Source: Candidatus Tectomicrobia bacterium
GTDB lineage: Bacteria > UBA8248
DNA length: 64,000 nucleotides
Direction of reading: 5' to 3'
Assembly: GCA_016192135.1 (NCBI GenBank)
Contig: JACPUR010000030.1
Coordinates: 77,211 to 141,210, forward strand
The notes under the pieces were generated by a model. That model was not told the origin of the DNA, did not search any database, and was given only the letters and a program-made list of their open reading frames with translations. The position numbers and the translations under genes are program-made. Of this stretch, positions 33,911-45,563 are shown one piece after another; position 1 is the stretch's first letter; each line of letters starts with the position of its first letter.

Positions 33911-34364
33911 GACGCCCTCGGCGCGGGAGGCCGGCGGCGGCCCCCACGGCGGACTCTCCCGCGCCGCGAACCGCGAATGCGGCGCGCGCCGGGGTTGCGT
34001 CCGGCCCCGGCGCCGCCCGCCTCGCCCTTCCTCGCCCGGGGCTGGGGCCAGCCCTCGGCGCCCGAAGCGCCTCCGAGCGGCGCTCGGCCACTATCTCCCC
34101 CAAAGTGCATCTGGATCAGGAGCCGGTCCGGCCGGACGGTTGACCGCTCCGGGCCGCCTCTGAGCGAAAGAGCCTTGGAATCGCGCGAGGCTCCGGAGCG
34201 CTGGAGGCGCCCGCCCCGGGCGGTGAGGCCATTTTTCGCCTCCCGGGATTTGCGGACAAATCGCTCCGGAGGGTTGACCGGCCCCGGGTGCGGGATTACA
34301 TTTGCCCGCCGTGAGTCCTGACGGGTGCTTTCGCCGGAAACTTCTCGGCCGGGGGAGGGAGCGG
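33911..34364. other. 454-base intergenic region upstream of sdhCAB
   Basis: No protein-coding signal or type-A/B/C repeat is visible. The region is GC-rich up to about 34235. It then turns into a promoter-containing stretch ending in GGGGGAGGGAGCGG before the sdhC start, with the promoter annotated separately. Confidence 0.6.
34274..34302 (+). promoter_or_regulatory. sigma70-like promoter of the sdhCAB operon
   Basis: TTGACC (34274-34279), a 17-base spacer and TACATT (34297-34302), five and four matches to consensus. It lies about 60 bases before the sdhC start and is the strongest promoter match in this part of the window. Confidence 0.65.
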
Positions 34365-35042
34365 ATGAGCCGGTTCGCGCGGTTATGGCAGTCCTCCATC
34401 GGGGCGAAGCAGGTGATGGCCGTGACGGGCCTCCTCCTGTTCGTCTTCGTGGTGGCTCACTTGCTGGGGAACCTCCTCGTGTTCGCCGGCCGGGAAGCCA
34501 CCAACGGCTACGCCCACAAGCTCCGCGAAATGGGCGCCCTCCTGTGGGCGGCGCGCATCGGGCTGCTGGCCGTCTTCCTGGCCCACGTGGGCTCGGGCGT
34601 GCGGCTGTGGCAGCTCAACCGCGCGGCGCGCCCCGATGGCTACGCGGAGGCCAACCACCTCGCCGCCTCCTACGCCGGCCGCACCATCGTGATGAGCGGC
34701 CTCCTGATCCTCGCCTACGTCGTCTATCACCTCATGCACTTCACCTTGGGCGTGACGAACCCCGAGTACCTCACGTTCAAGGATCCCCTCGGCCACGCCG
34801 ACGTCTACCGGATGGTCGTCGCCGGCTTCTCGCGCCCCGTCATCTCAGGCGTGTACGCCGTGTCGATGATCCTCCTGGGGCTCCACCTCAGCCACGGCCT
34901 CCAGAGCTTCTTTCAGACGCTGGGCCTCAATCACCCGGCCTACAATCCCTTCTTCCGGAAGGTGGGGCCGGTGGCGGCCGTGGTCATCGCGATAGGCTAC
35001 ATCTCCATCCCCCTGGCGGTCCTCGCCGGGCTCGTGAAGTAG
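34365..35042 (+). CDS. sdhC: succinate dehydrogenase / fumarate reductase cytochrome b subunit (B-type)
   Basis: This 225-residue inner-membrane subunit has five predicted helices, as in the single large diheme anchor of B-type enzymes. Axial-ligand-type His residues are seen in FVFVVAHLLGNLLVF, AVFLAHVGSGVRLWQ, YHLMHFTLG and GLHLSHGLQSFFQTLG. It passes electrons between the FeS subunit and quinone. The ATG at 34365 follows GGGAGG. It is first in sdhCAB, with 12 bases before sdhA and a promoter about 60 bases upstream. Confidence 0.93.
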   Translation: MSRFARLWQSSIGAKQVMAVTGLLLFVFVVAHLLGNLLVFAGREATNGYAHKLREMGALLWAARIGLLAVFLAHVGSGVRLWQLNRAARPDGYAEANHLAASYAGRTIVMSGLLILAYVVYHLMHFTLGVTNPEYLTFKDPLGHADVYRMVVAGFSRPVISGVYAVSMILLGLHLSHGLQSFFQTLGLNHPAYNPFFRKVGPVAAVVIAIGYISIPLAVLAGLVK

Positions 35043-35054
35043 GAGGAGGCTGCC

Positions 35055-37714
<2,660 letters not shown>

Positions 37715-37743
37715 CGCCTCCGGATTTTCCCGAAAATAAAACA

Positions 37744-37779
37744 GCCGGGGGACGCCTGAATCCCCCGGCCGTTCTATCT
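37744..37779 (+). terminator. terminator-like hairpin after sdhB
   Basis: GCCGGGGG (37744-37751) pairs with CCCCCGGC (37762-37769) over a 10-base loop. A modest T-rich stretch (GTTCTATCTT) follows. It is placed 30 bases after sdhB and before the convergent HyuAB gene, so it may serve both strands (an AAAATAAAA tract lies on the other side). Confidence 0.6.
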
Positions 37780-37792
37780 TCAGGCCATTGCC

Positions 37793-40700
37793 TCAGCCTC
37801 CCGCCTGCCCCCGGACCGAGGCGTAGTTCGGCCCCCGGTCGAAGAAGGGGAGCCGCCCCCGGCGGGCGCGCATGAACTGGCGGAAGGCTTGGGTGCCGGG
37901 CAGGTCGAGGCGGAGGGTGTCCGGGTTCAGCACCACTCCGTAGTGCTTGAGCGCCTGGTCCGGGCTCACCTTGCCCCGGAGCACGTCCTCCCGCACCCGC
38001 TCGGGCTCCCGCTCGGCCGGGTCCCCCCAGCCGCCCCCGCCCGCCGTCACGATTCGGATGAGGTCCCCCTCCCGCAGGAGCATCCCCTGGCCGAAGGCGG
38101 GGGCCTCGCGCGCCACCGGGGTGCCCGGGTTGCTGACGAGGCTGAAGCGCCCCCCCGCGCGGCCCCCGTTCACCCCCCACGGGGAGAGCCAGGCCCGGTC
38201 CGCCAGGGCGAAGACCTCGCAGTCGCACAGCACGCGCACCTCCTTCTGGAGGCCGAGCCCGCCTCGCAGCTTCCCCGCGCCGCCGGAATCGTGCGCCAGA
38301 GCGAGCCGCTCCACCCGCAGCGGGAACTCCGCCTCCGTCTCCTCCGCCCACAGGCCCCCCCCGGCGGGGAAGGCGATCACCCCGTCCGCCCCGTCCCCCC
38401 CCGGCCCCGCGCCCGTGCCCCCGCCCAGCGGCTCCCGAAAGAGGAAGAAGCGCCCCCGGCGGTCCCGTCCCCGGAGCCCCCACCAGGGCGCGCCTTCCTG
38501 ATCGGCGGGGACCCTCCCCCGCGACGCGAGGCCCAGGGCGCCGAGGAGGAGGCTCCGCAGCCGCTGGAGGGTGAGGTGCCCCATGTTCACGGCCGCGGGG
38601 AAGGCGGGGGAGATGAGGCTCCCTCCCTCCGGCAGGAGGAGCTCGAGCAGGGAGGCCGCTCCCTCGTTCCAGGCGCCGTCCTTCCAGTCCACGCGCGGGC
38701 CGCCCAGCCGCTGGAGGAGGGGGGCGAGCCACATCCGCAGGAAGGCGCCCCCGTCGCGCTGCGCGGGCCAGTTGATGGGCCCCCGGGCCTGGAGGGAGCA
38801 GCCCCGCAGGTCGAGCCGGAGCCGGCCGTCCCCCTTGGCGAGCTTGAGCTTGAGGGTGTGGAGCCGGCCCGGGTCCACCCCGTCGCTCTCGATGTGATCT
38901 TCCATGCTCCAGGCGCCGTCGGGGAGCCGGGCGATGATTTCTTCCGCCCCCCGGCGGGAGCGCGCGAGGAGCCCCTCCAGCGCCGCGGCGAACGCCTCCG
39001 CGCCCAGCCGCCCAGCCGCCTCGGCCGCCCGCGCCGCCCCCGCCCGGGCGGCGGCCGCCTGGGCCTCGAGGTCGGCCAGGAGATCCTCGCGCTTGCGGCT
39101 GTTGCGGAGGAGGAGCGCGAGCGCCGCCTCGTTCCACCCGCCGCCCTCCCAGAGCCTGAGCGGCGGCAGGATGGTCCCTTCCTGGAACGTCTGGGTGGCG
39201 GCGGGGGAGAAGCTCCCCGGCGCCGCCCCGCCCAGGTCTTCGTGATGCGCGCAAACGAGGAAGTAGCCCGCCGGCTCGCCCCGGTGCCGCACCGGGGCGC
39301 AGCAGAAGACCTCGGCGGGGCGTCCGAGCGAGCCGCCCAGGTGGGCATCGTTCCAGAAGATCAGGTCGCCGGGGCCGAGGTTCTCCACGGCGCCGGACTC
39401 GATCAGGGGGAGGACGGAGCCCGCGATGGGCCTCCCGGTCAGCTTGCGCCCCCGGAGATCGAAGAAGGCGGCGCCGCACAGCCCCATCTTCTGGACGTAG
39501 CGCGACCGCATGGAGCGCCGGAGGAAGCTCTCCGCCCCCCGCTCGGCGCTCTCCAGGGCGCCCGCCGCCAGCTCCTCCCGCAGCTCCGGGCCTTCCTCCG
39601 GGACGGGCAAGCGGAGGCGGAGGTTCCCGCTCGCGTCCACCTCCGCCGAGGCGTCCGGCGGGAGGAGGGCCGTCGAGCCCTCCTCCTCGATGAAGGCGGG
39701 CCCCCGGAGGCGCGTTCCGGGCGGGAGATCCCCCCGCCGGTGGATCGGGAGCGGGAGCTTCTCCCCGGGCGAGAGGCGGGCCTCCCGATGTCCCCAGGGC
39801 GTGGCCGAAGAGCCCGCGCCCGAGGGGGCCTCCGGCCGGGCGCTCCCCTCCGCCTTCCCGAGCGCGGTCAGGCGCAGGCAGGCGATCTCGACCGGGGCCC
39901 GGTCCCCGCGGCCGAAGCCGTACTGGTAGCGGAAGACCTCGTGGAAGGCCGCCAGCGCCGCCTCGATGGAGGCGGCGAAGGAGGAGGCGGGCGGGAAGTC
40001 GACCCGCGTCCGCCACGGGTCGCCCCGGTAGCGCATGTCCGCCGCCCGGAGGAAGATGCCCGTCCCCGCCGGGACGCCCGCCGCCTCCAGGTCCTCCGCC
40101 GCCTCCCGCTCGAGCTCGCCGAAGCGGCGGTCCAGCTCCGCCTCGCTCCCCTCCCGCAGAGTCAGCGCGAGAGGGTGGGCGTACTCGTTCCGCCGGTCGG
40201 GGTCGAGGAGGCCCAACGCCCCGAACCAGGCCGCCCGGGGCGGCACCACCACCTCGGCCATCCCCAGCGCGGCGGCCACCCCGGGCGCGAGGAGGGGACC
40301 CGCTCCCCCGCAGGCGATGAGGGTGAAGTCGCGGGGGTTCTTCCCGGCGCCCGCCGTGGCTTTCTGGACGGCCGAGGCGATGGCGCTCTGGGCGTCCTGG
40401 ACGGCCTCCCAGGCGGCCTCCGCGGGCGATCCGGCGCCAACGCTCTCTTCCCCCGCCGGCGCCTCGGCCAGCCAGCCGAGGGCATGGAAGGCGGCGGGAA
40501 GGGAGCCGGGAAGGGGGAGGCAGGCCACCTCGACGCCGGGGGTTTCGGAGTCCGCCGATGCCACCGGCAGGGCGCCGTCCTCGATCAGGGCGATCTTGGC
40601 CGAGGCGCACCCGATGTCCAGGGCGACGGCCCGCCGGATGCGCAAGGCGCGGGCGAGCGCCGCCGCGGCGAGGGCGCCCCCGGCCGGGCCGGAGAGGGCC

Positions 40701-41479
40701 GCCGAGAGGGGCCGCGCCAGGACCTTGTGCGCGGGCATGGCGCTCCCGTCCGAGCGGAGGAAAAGGATGGGGGTGTCCGGACGGGGGGACTCGGCCGCCC
40801 GGACGGCGGCCTCGCCCAGCGCCCGGCGGATGAGGAGGCCGCTCGCGGCGTCCCGCAGGGCGGCGAGGGCGCGCTCCCGCTCGCGGCCCGCCTCCCCCGC
40901 CTCGGAGGAGAGGGTGAGGCGGCAGGCGGGGTGCACCTCGCCGAATATCTCCCGGGCCCGCCGCTCGTGGGCCGGATTGGCGGGGGCGTGGAGAAAGCAC
41001 GCGGCGGCCGCCTCCACCCCGCCCTCCCGGAACTGCCAGGCGGCCGCGCGGAGGGCCTCCTCGTCCAGGGGGGCGATCTCCTTCCCGGCGGCGTCCAGAC
41101 GGCCGCCGATTTCCAGGGGGCGGCCCGGCGGGACCAGGCGGAAGGGAAGCCCCCCGCTCTCGCGCGGCTCCCGGCCGTCCCACTCCGGAAGGAGGGGGAA
41201 GCCCGCCGTCACGAGGAGGCCGAGGGGGAGGGCCTCCCCCGCCGCGAAGGCGCCGGCCGCGGCGGAGACGGAGTGGACGAGGGAGCGGATGTCGCCGGGG
41301 TCGGCGCCCGCCTGCTCCAGCAGCCGGCGGATGGCCAGGGCCGAGGCGCGGGCCGGGTCGCCCGTCCCCACCGGGGCCAGGGCGGAGAAGAGGGCCCCGT
41401 CGCCCAGGCGCAGGGCCAGGGCGTGGACGAAGCCCCGCCCGTGGTCGAGCGCGACCCGGAGCGATCCCTGCGGCGGCAT
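37793..41479 (-). CDS. hydantoinase/oxoprolinase family protein, HyuA-HyuB fusion with altered ATPase motifs
   Basis: This 1228-residue fusion has the length of eukaryote-type 5-oxoprolinases. Residues about 1-670 are the HyuA-like ASKHA-fold half (SGPAGGALAAAALARA; ACGGAGPLLAPGVAAALGM). About 680-1200 are the HyuB half (GDLIFWNDAHLGGSLGRPAE, VNMGHLTLQRL, GGAGKLRGGLGLQKEVRV, VTAGGGGWGDP). Normally such enzymes hydrolyse 5-oxoproline, hydantoins or carboxylate acetone-like substrates with ATP. Here the two phosphate-binding DxGGT motifs read ALDHGRGFVHAL and ALDIGCASAKIAL, so ATP use may be impaired or altered. No neighbouring catabolic genes define the substrate. The ATG at 41479 lies after GGGGGAC. 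Confidence 0.87.
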   Translation of the reverse strand: MPPQGSLRVALDHGRGFVHALALRLGDGALFSALAPVGTGDPARASALAIRRLLEQAGADPGDIRSLVHSVSAAAGAFAAGEALPLGLLVTAGFPLLPEWDGREPRESGGLPFRLVPPGRPLEIGGRLDAAGKEIAPLDEEALRAAAWQFREGGVEAAAACFLHAPANPAHERRAREIFGEVHPACRLTLSSEAGEAGRERERALAALRDAASGLLIRRALGEAAVRAAESPRPDTPILFLRSDGSAMPAHKVLARPLSAALSGPAGGALAAAALARALRIRRAVALDIGCASAKIALIEDGALPVASADSETPGVEVACLPLPGSLPAAFHALGWLAEAPAGEESVGAGSPAEAAWEAVQDAQSAIASAVQKATAGAGKNPRDFTLIACGGAGPLLAPGVAAALGMAEVVVPPRAAWFGALGLLDPDRRNEYAHPLALTLREGSEAELDRRFGELEREAAEDLEAAGVPAGTGIFLRAADMRYRGDPWRTRVDFPPASSFAASIEAALAAFHEVFRYQYGFGRGDRAPVEIACLRLTALGKAEGSARPEAPSGAGSSATPWGHREARLSPGEKLPLPIHRRGDLPPGTRLRGPAFIEEEGSTALLPPDASAEVDASGNLRLRLPVPEEGPELREELAAGALESAERGAESFLRRSMRSRYVQKMGLCGAAFFDLRGRKLTGRPIAGSVLPLIESGAVENLGPGDLIFWNDAHLGGSLGRPAEVFCCAPVRHRGEPAGYFLVCAHHEDLGGAAPGSFSPAATQTFQEGTILPPLRLWEGGGWNEAALALLLRNSRKREDLLADLEAQAAAARAGAARAAEAAGRLGAEAFAAALEGLLARSRRGAEEIIARLPDGAWSMEDHIESDGVDPGRLHTLKLKLAKGDGRLRLDLRGCSLQARGPINWPAQRDGGAFLRMWLAPLLQRLGGPRVDWKDGAWNEGAASLLELLLPEGGSLISPAFPAAVNMGHLTLQRLRSLLLGALGLASRGRVPADQEGAPWWGLRGRDRRGRFFLFREPLGGGTGAGPGGDGADGVIAFPAGGGLWAEETEAEFPLRVERLALAHDSGGAGKLRGGLGLQKEVRVLCDCEVFALADRAWLSPWGVNGGRAGGRFSLVSNPGTPVAREAPAFGQGMLLREGDLIRIVTAGGGGWGDPAEREPERVREDVLRGKVSPDQALKHYGVVLNPDTLRLDLPGTQAFRQFMRARRGRLPFFDRGPNYASVRGQAGG

Positions 41480-41573
41480 TGCGCGCGGTCCCCCGGCGAA
41501 AAGGGCGCCTTGAACCGGATGTCATCCAAACTGTAAGGGAAGCGGGCGGGGATGGAAATGAGGGGATGGGTTC

Positions 41574-41646
41574 CGTAGGGGCGATGCTTGTCATCCCCTC
41601 TACGAACCGATACCCACGCGGGGGCGAACACGAGGTTCGCCCCTAC
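41574..41646. repeat. paired type-A palindromes
   Basis: GTAGGGGCGATGCTTGTCATC at the left (arms at 41574-41603) and GGGGCGAACACGAGG/TTCGCCCCTAC at the right (41620-41646). It is a near-copy of the pair at 19278-19350. Confidence 0.8.
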
Positions 41647-41672
41647 AGGGCTTGTCGTTCATTTTCTTGCAT

Positions 41673-42602
41673 TTACCCGATCCTCTCCGCCTCCTCGGCC
41701 AGCCGCCGCCAGCGCCCGGCCTCCTCGCGGATCTCCCGGTGGGAGAGGACGCCCTTCTCGGTGACGTAGAAGGTGATGAGGCCGGCCGGGACAGGCTCGA
41801 AGTAGACGTTGCGGCACAGGCCGGGGGCCTCCTCCCACACCTCTTCGCCCCCGCCCTCCTCCAGCGGGATGTCCCCCGATGAGAGCTCCCCGCTCACCTT
41901 GAAGGTGTCGGCGAGGACGGCGCAGGGCTTCCCCATGGCGTCCGCGGCGAGGGCGGCGGGGTGGCTCCCGGTCTTGTTCACTGCGGCGCCGTCGCGGCAG
42001 AGGGTGTCGGCGCCGAGGAGGAGGAGATCGGCCTCGCGCATGGCGAGGGCGATCTGGGCGTCGGTGACCAGACGGACCGGCCTCCCCGCCTCCAGGAGGC
42101 GGCGGATGAGCGCCCGCCCCTCGAGGAGGGGGCGCGACTCGGCGACGATGACGAGACAGTCCGCCAGGGCCGCCTGGAGGAGGACGGCCTCGACCGTGGA
42201 GGAGTGGCTCAGGGTGAGGAGGGCGCGCCGGCCCTCCAGGATGGCCTTCGCCGCCCCGGCCACGCGCGCGGGATGGCCGCGCAGCCGGGCCAGGAGGGCC
42301 TCGGCCGCCGCCCGGCCCGCGTCCGGCGGATCGGGGGAGGACGCCAGGCGCTCCCGCAGGTCGAGCAGGAAAGCCGTGGCCCAGTTGCCGGGGGCGGCCA
42401 TCGAGGGGCGAAGGCCCCGGATGCGCCGGGCGAGGCTCGCCACGCGGGGGAGGAGGGCGCCGGGACTCTCGCCGGGGGACGGGGCGGAGGCAAGGCCCAG
42501 CAGCTCCAGGGCGCGCTCGGCGAGCCGGGCCGCGCCGCTCCTCCGGTCGGCCCGGATGGCCTCGAGCTCCTGCTCGATGGATGGGGAAGGGAACAGGGGC
42601 AA
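41673..42602 (-). CDS. eIF2B alpha/beta/delta-like (sugar-phosphate isomerase fold) protein
   Basis: This 309-residue cytoplasmic protein of the eIF2B/MtnA/ribose-1,5-bisphosphate-isomerase superfamily shows LIVAESRPLLEGRAL-type sequence (seen as VIVAESRPLLEGRAL), DLLLLGADTLCRDGAAVNKT, GSHPAALAA and NVYFEPVPAGLITFYVTE. The active-site Asp of the isomerases is present in GADTL. The catalytic Cys position (THC in isomerases) reads TLSHSSTVEAV, with Ser. It may therefore bind a nucleotide or sugar phosphate without isomerising it. It is last in the sugar ABC operon. The TTG at 42602 has GGGGAGG only one base upstream; a CTG at 42596 would be better spaced. Confidence 0.75.
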   Translation of the reverse strand: MPLFPSPSIEQELEAIRADRRSGAARLAERALELLGLASAPSPGESPGALLPRVASLARRIRGLRPSMAAPGNWATAFLLDLRERLASSPDPPDAGRAAAEALLARLRGHPARVAGAAKAILEGRRALLTLSHSSTVEAVLLQAALADCLVIVAESRPLLEGRALIRRLLEAGRPVRLVTDAQIALAMREADLLLLGADTLCRDGAAVNKTGSHPAALAADAMGKPCAVLADTFKVSGELSSGDIPLEEGGGEEVWEEAPGLCRNVYFEPVPAGLITFYVTEKGVLSHREIREEAGRWRRLAEEAERIG

Positions 42603-42610
42603 GCCTCCCC

Positions 42611-43684
42611 TCAGCGCACCCGCTTCCCGTCCCAGCCGAAGAGGTAGAGCCGCCCGGGGTCCACGGAGAGGTTGAGGACGTCGCCCTCGCGGTAGCTCCG
42701 GGTGCCTTCCACCACGGCGATGAGGGGCTGGTCGCCGCCGCGGTCGAAGTAGAGGAGGGTGTCCTTCCCCAGGGGCTCGACCAGGCGCACCTCGCCGCGG
42801 AAGACGCCCCCGTTCCCGGAGATCTCGAGGTGCTCGGGCCGGATGCCGAGGGTGGTTTCGCCCGCGGCGGCCCGGGCGAGGGCGGGCGGGAGCTCCACCG
42901 CGAGGCCCGGCGCCTCGAAGCGGGCGCGGCCCCCCTCGTGCGAGACCTGCCCTCCGATGAGGTTCATCGAGGGGCTCCCGAAGAAGTCGGCCACGAAGTG
43001 GCTCACCGGGTCGCCGTAGATCTGCATGGGCGAGCCCACCTGCTCGATCAGGCCGTTCCGCATGACGACGATGCGGTCGGCCAGGGTCATGGCCTCTTCC
43101 TGGTCGTGGGTGACGTAGATGAAGGTCTTCTTCAGGCGCTGGTGCAGGCGGTCGATCTCGGCGCGCATCTCGCGGCGGAGCTTGGCGTCCAGGCTGGAGA
43201 GGGGCTCGTCGAGGAGGAAGGCGCCGGGCTCGGTGACGAGGGTGCGGGCGAGGGCCACGCGCTGGGCCTCACCGCCCGAGCACTGGCCGGGCAGCTTGCC
43301 GAGGAGGTGGGTGATCCGGACCATCTCGGCGGCCTCGCGGACGCGCCGGCCGCGCACCTCGGGCGGGACCTTCTTCATGCGGGGGCCGAACTCGATGTTC
43401 TCGGCCACCGTCTTGTGGGGGAAGAGGGCGAGGTTCTGGAACACCATGCCCAGGTTGCGCTGGCCGGGCTCGAGGTCGTTGACGAGCCTGCCGTCGATGT
43501 ATATCTCGCCGGCGGTGGGCTCCTCGAAGCCGGCGATCATGCGGAGGGTGGTGGTCTTCCCGCAGCCCGAGGGGCCCACGAGGACGAGGAACTCCCCCTC
43601 CTCGATGTCGAGGTCCAGGCGCTTCACCGCCTCGATGCCGCGGCCGTAGACCTTGCGCAGCTCCTTCATCTCGATTCGCGCCAT
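42611..43684 (-). CDS. ABC transporter ATP-binding protein, MalK/UgpC type
   Basis: This 357-residue ATPase of a carbohydrate-type importer has Walker A GPSGCGKTT, the Q-loop MVFQNLALFPH, Walker B FLLDEPLSSLD and the H-loop [13 protein letters not shown]-terminal TOBE/OB region (about 240-357) contains TTLGIRPEHLEIS. The ABC signature is CSGGEAQR rather than the usual LSGGQxQR, a tolerated but uncommon change. It is encoded between the permease and the eIF2B-like gene with gaps of 7 and 8 bases, clearly one operon. Confidence 0.92.
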   Translation of the reverse strand: MARIEMKELRKVYGRGIEAVKRLDLDIEEGEFLVLVGPSGCGKTTTLRMIAGFEEPTAGEIYIDGRLVNDLEPGQRNLGMVFQNLALFPHKTVAENIEFGPRMKKVPPEVRGRRVREAAEMVRITHLLGKLPGQCSGGEAQRVALARTLVTEPGAFLLDEPLSSLDAKLRREMRAEIDRLHQRLKKTFIYVTHDQEEAMTLADRIVVMRNGLIEQVGSPMQIYGDPVSHFVADFFGSPSMNLIGGQVSHEGGRARFEAPGLAVELPPALARAAAGETTLGIRPEHLEISGNGGVFRGEVRLVEPLGKDTLLYFDRGGDQPLIAVVEGTRSYREGDVLNLSVDPGRLYLFGWDGKRVR

Positions 43685-43691
43685 TTCTTTC

Positions 43692-44567
43692 TTACCTCTT
43701 GATCATTCCGAAGCTGAACCCGCGCACCAGGTGCTTCCGGATGAAGCAGCCGATGACGATGAGCGGCAGCGTGACCCCCACCGCGAGCGCCGCCTGGTAG
43801 CCGTACACCCGCCCCTCGGTCGTGCCCTCGTACTTGCTGAGCTGGACGGGCAGGGTGACCACGTCCACCTTCGAGAGGATGAGGGCCAGCAGGTACTCGC
43901 TCCAGGTCAGGATGAGGATGAACAGGAAGGTGGCCACCACGCCCGAGCGGATGAGGGGGAAGATGACCTCCCAGATGGTGCGCCACCGGCCGGCCCCTAG
44001 GATGGAGGCGGCCTGCTCCATCTCGCGCGGGATCTCGTCGAGGAAGCTCTTGGTCATCCAGATGGAGTAGGGGAGGGTGGTGAGCACGTACACGATGACG
44101 AGGCCCGTGAGGGTGTCGAGGAGCTGGAGCGTCGAGTAGTAGAGCGTGAGGGGGGCCGCCACCACGATGGGCGGCACCATGCGCAGCATGAGCAGGTTGA
44201 ACATCCGCCGGTCGGAGAGGATCTGGTAGCGGGAGACGCCGTAGGCGACCAGGGTGCCGAAGGCCACCGAGAGGGTGGTCGAGATGAGCGAGAGCGCCAG
44301 GCTGTGCTTGAGGGCCTGCACCGGCTTCTGCATGGTGGTGGCCTCCTGGGCGGTGGGCTTGATCCCGATGCCCGCCCAGACGACCCGGTAGTTGTCCAGG
44401 GTCCAGTTCTCGGACCAGTAGACCGGCGGCCAGGTGAACCACTCGTGGTCGGGCTTGAAGGAGGTGATGAGCATCCAGTACATGGGGAAGCCCACGACGA
44501 AGAGGGCGATTCCCAGGAGGAAGAACCGGCCCGCCGCGAAAAGCCTGCGCTTCATGGTGCGCTTCAT
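43692..44567 (-). CDS. ABC transporter permease, MalG/UgpE type
   Basis: This 291-residue inner-membrane permease has six predicted helices. The coupling-helix loop is EIPREMEQAASILGAGRWRT. The N-terminal FPMYWMLITSFKPDHEW and the helix LMLRMVPPIVVAAPL are typical of carbohydrate-uptake (CUT1) MalG-type subunits. The ATG at 44567 overlaps the stop of the partner permease (ATGA) and has GGAAG upstream; a second ATG is at 44555. Confidence 0.92.
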   Translation of the reverse strand: MKRTMKRRLFAAGRFFLLGIALFVVGFPMYWMLITSFKPDHEWFTWPPVYWSENWTLDNYRVVWAGIGIKPTAQEATTMQKPVQALKHSLALSLISTTLSVAFGTLVAYGVSRYQILSDRRMFNLLMLRMVPPIVVAAPLTLYYSTLQLLDTLTGLVIVYVLTTLPYSIWMTKSFLDEIPREMEQAASILGAGRWRTIWEVIFPLIRSGVVATFLFILILTWSEYLLALILSKVDVVTLPVQLSKYEGTTEGRVYGYQAALAVGVTLPLIVIGCFIRKHLVRGFSFGMIKR

Positions 44568-45505
44568 GCCTCTTCCCCCGGCTTGCGGTAGATGACGTCG
44601 ATGGTCTGCTTCTCCTTGCGCAGCAGGCGGATGCCCGCGAGGACGATGACGATCATGAAGATGAGCACCAGGTAGGACATCGCCGCGCCCTTGGAGATGT
44701 GGAAGTACTGCCACGTGGTCAAGAACAAGTAGACGGGCAGCGTCTCCGAGGCCGAGCCGGGGCCGCCCTGGAGGAGGCCCCACGTCTTGGGGAACTCCCC
44801 CATCGCCTCGAGGAAGCGCAGGATCAGGGCCAGCATGATGACGGGCCGGAGCAGCGGGAGCTGGACCTCGCGGAAGATGCGCCACCGGCTTGCCCCGAGG
44901 ATGCGGGCGGCCTCGTCCAGCTCCGGAGGCAGCGAGGCCAGCCCCGCCAGCATGATGATGAAGACGAAGGGGGTCCAGTTCCAGATCTCGAGCATGATGA
45001 CGGTGAACACCGCGATGGCCGGATGGGCCAGCCAGGTGACCCGCACGTCCGTCTGGAGCAGGACGCTCAGGATGCCGTTGATGGGCCCGCGCTGGAAGAG
45101 CAGCATCTCGAAGGTGTAGGCGATCACGACGGGGACGGTCAGCATGGGGAGGATGAAGACGGCGTAGAGCAGGCCGTGGCCCCGGAAGGGCCGGTGCATC
45201 AACAGCGCCAGCCCGAAGCCGGCGGCGAAGGAGCCCAGGGTGGACAGGCTGGCGAAGGTGAGGGAGCGCAGGACCGCCCACCAAAAGCGGGAGTCCATCA
45301 GGACCTCGATGAACATCCCGAGGCCCACGAACTCCGCCTCCCACCAGGAGCCCAGGTAGACCGTCCACGAGTGGAAGCTGAAGTAGAGCTGGAGCAGGAA
45401 CGCCGGGAGGATGAAGAGGAGGAGGCCGAAAAGGGGCCCCAGCAGGATCCATTTGAAGAGGGTGAATCCCGGTGCCGCCTTCCTCGTCGGGAGTGCCTGG
45501 GCCAT
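44564..45505 (-). CDS. ABC transporter permease, MalF/UgpA type
   Basis: This 313-residue partner permease has six predicted helices and the coupling loop LPPELDEAARILGASRWRI. LLGPLFGLLLFILPAFLLQL and FVFIIMLAGLASLPPE are typical of CUT1 importers. Together with the adjacent permease it forms the translocation pore for a sugar or sugar-acid substrate presented by the binding protein. A strong hairpin separates it from the binding-protein gene upstream. Confidence 0.92.
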   Translation of the reverse strand: MAQALPTRKAAPGFTLFKWILLGPLFGLLLFILPAFLLQLYFSFHSWTVYLGSWWEAEFVGLGMFIEVLMDSRFWWAVLRSLTFASLSTLGSFAAGFGLALLMHRPFRGHGLLYAVFILPMLTVPVVIAYTFEMLLFQRGPINGILSVLLQTDVRVTWLAHPAIAVFTVIMLEIWNWTPFVFIIMLAGLASLPPELDEAARILGASRWRIFREVQLPLLRPVIMLALILRFLEAMGEFPKTWGLLQGGPGSASETLPVYLFLTTWQYFHISKGAAMSYLVLIFMIVIVLAGIRLLRKEKQTIDVIYRKPGEEA

Positions 45506-45522
45506 CCGGCGGAGTCCTCGGG

Positions 45523-45550
45523 CGGGGCGGGCCCCGGAGGGCCCGCCCCG
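45523..45550 (-). promoter_or_regulatory. 12-bp perfect intercistronic hairpin between binding protein and permeases
   Basis: CGGGGCGGGCCC (45523-45534), a four-base loop and GGGCCCGCCCCG (45539-45550). There is no T tract. Its position just after the binding-protein gene fits a 3' stabiliser/attenuator that keeps binding-protein mRNA in excess over permease mRNA. Confidence 0.6.
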
Positions 45551-45563
45551 GTGTCGGGGTGCG

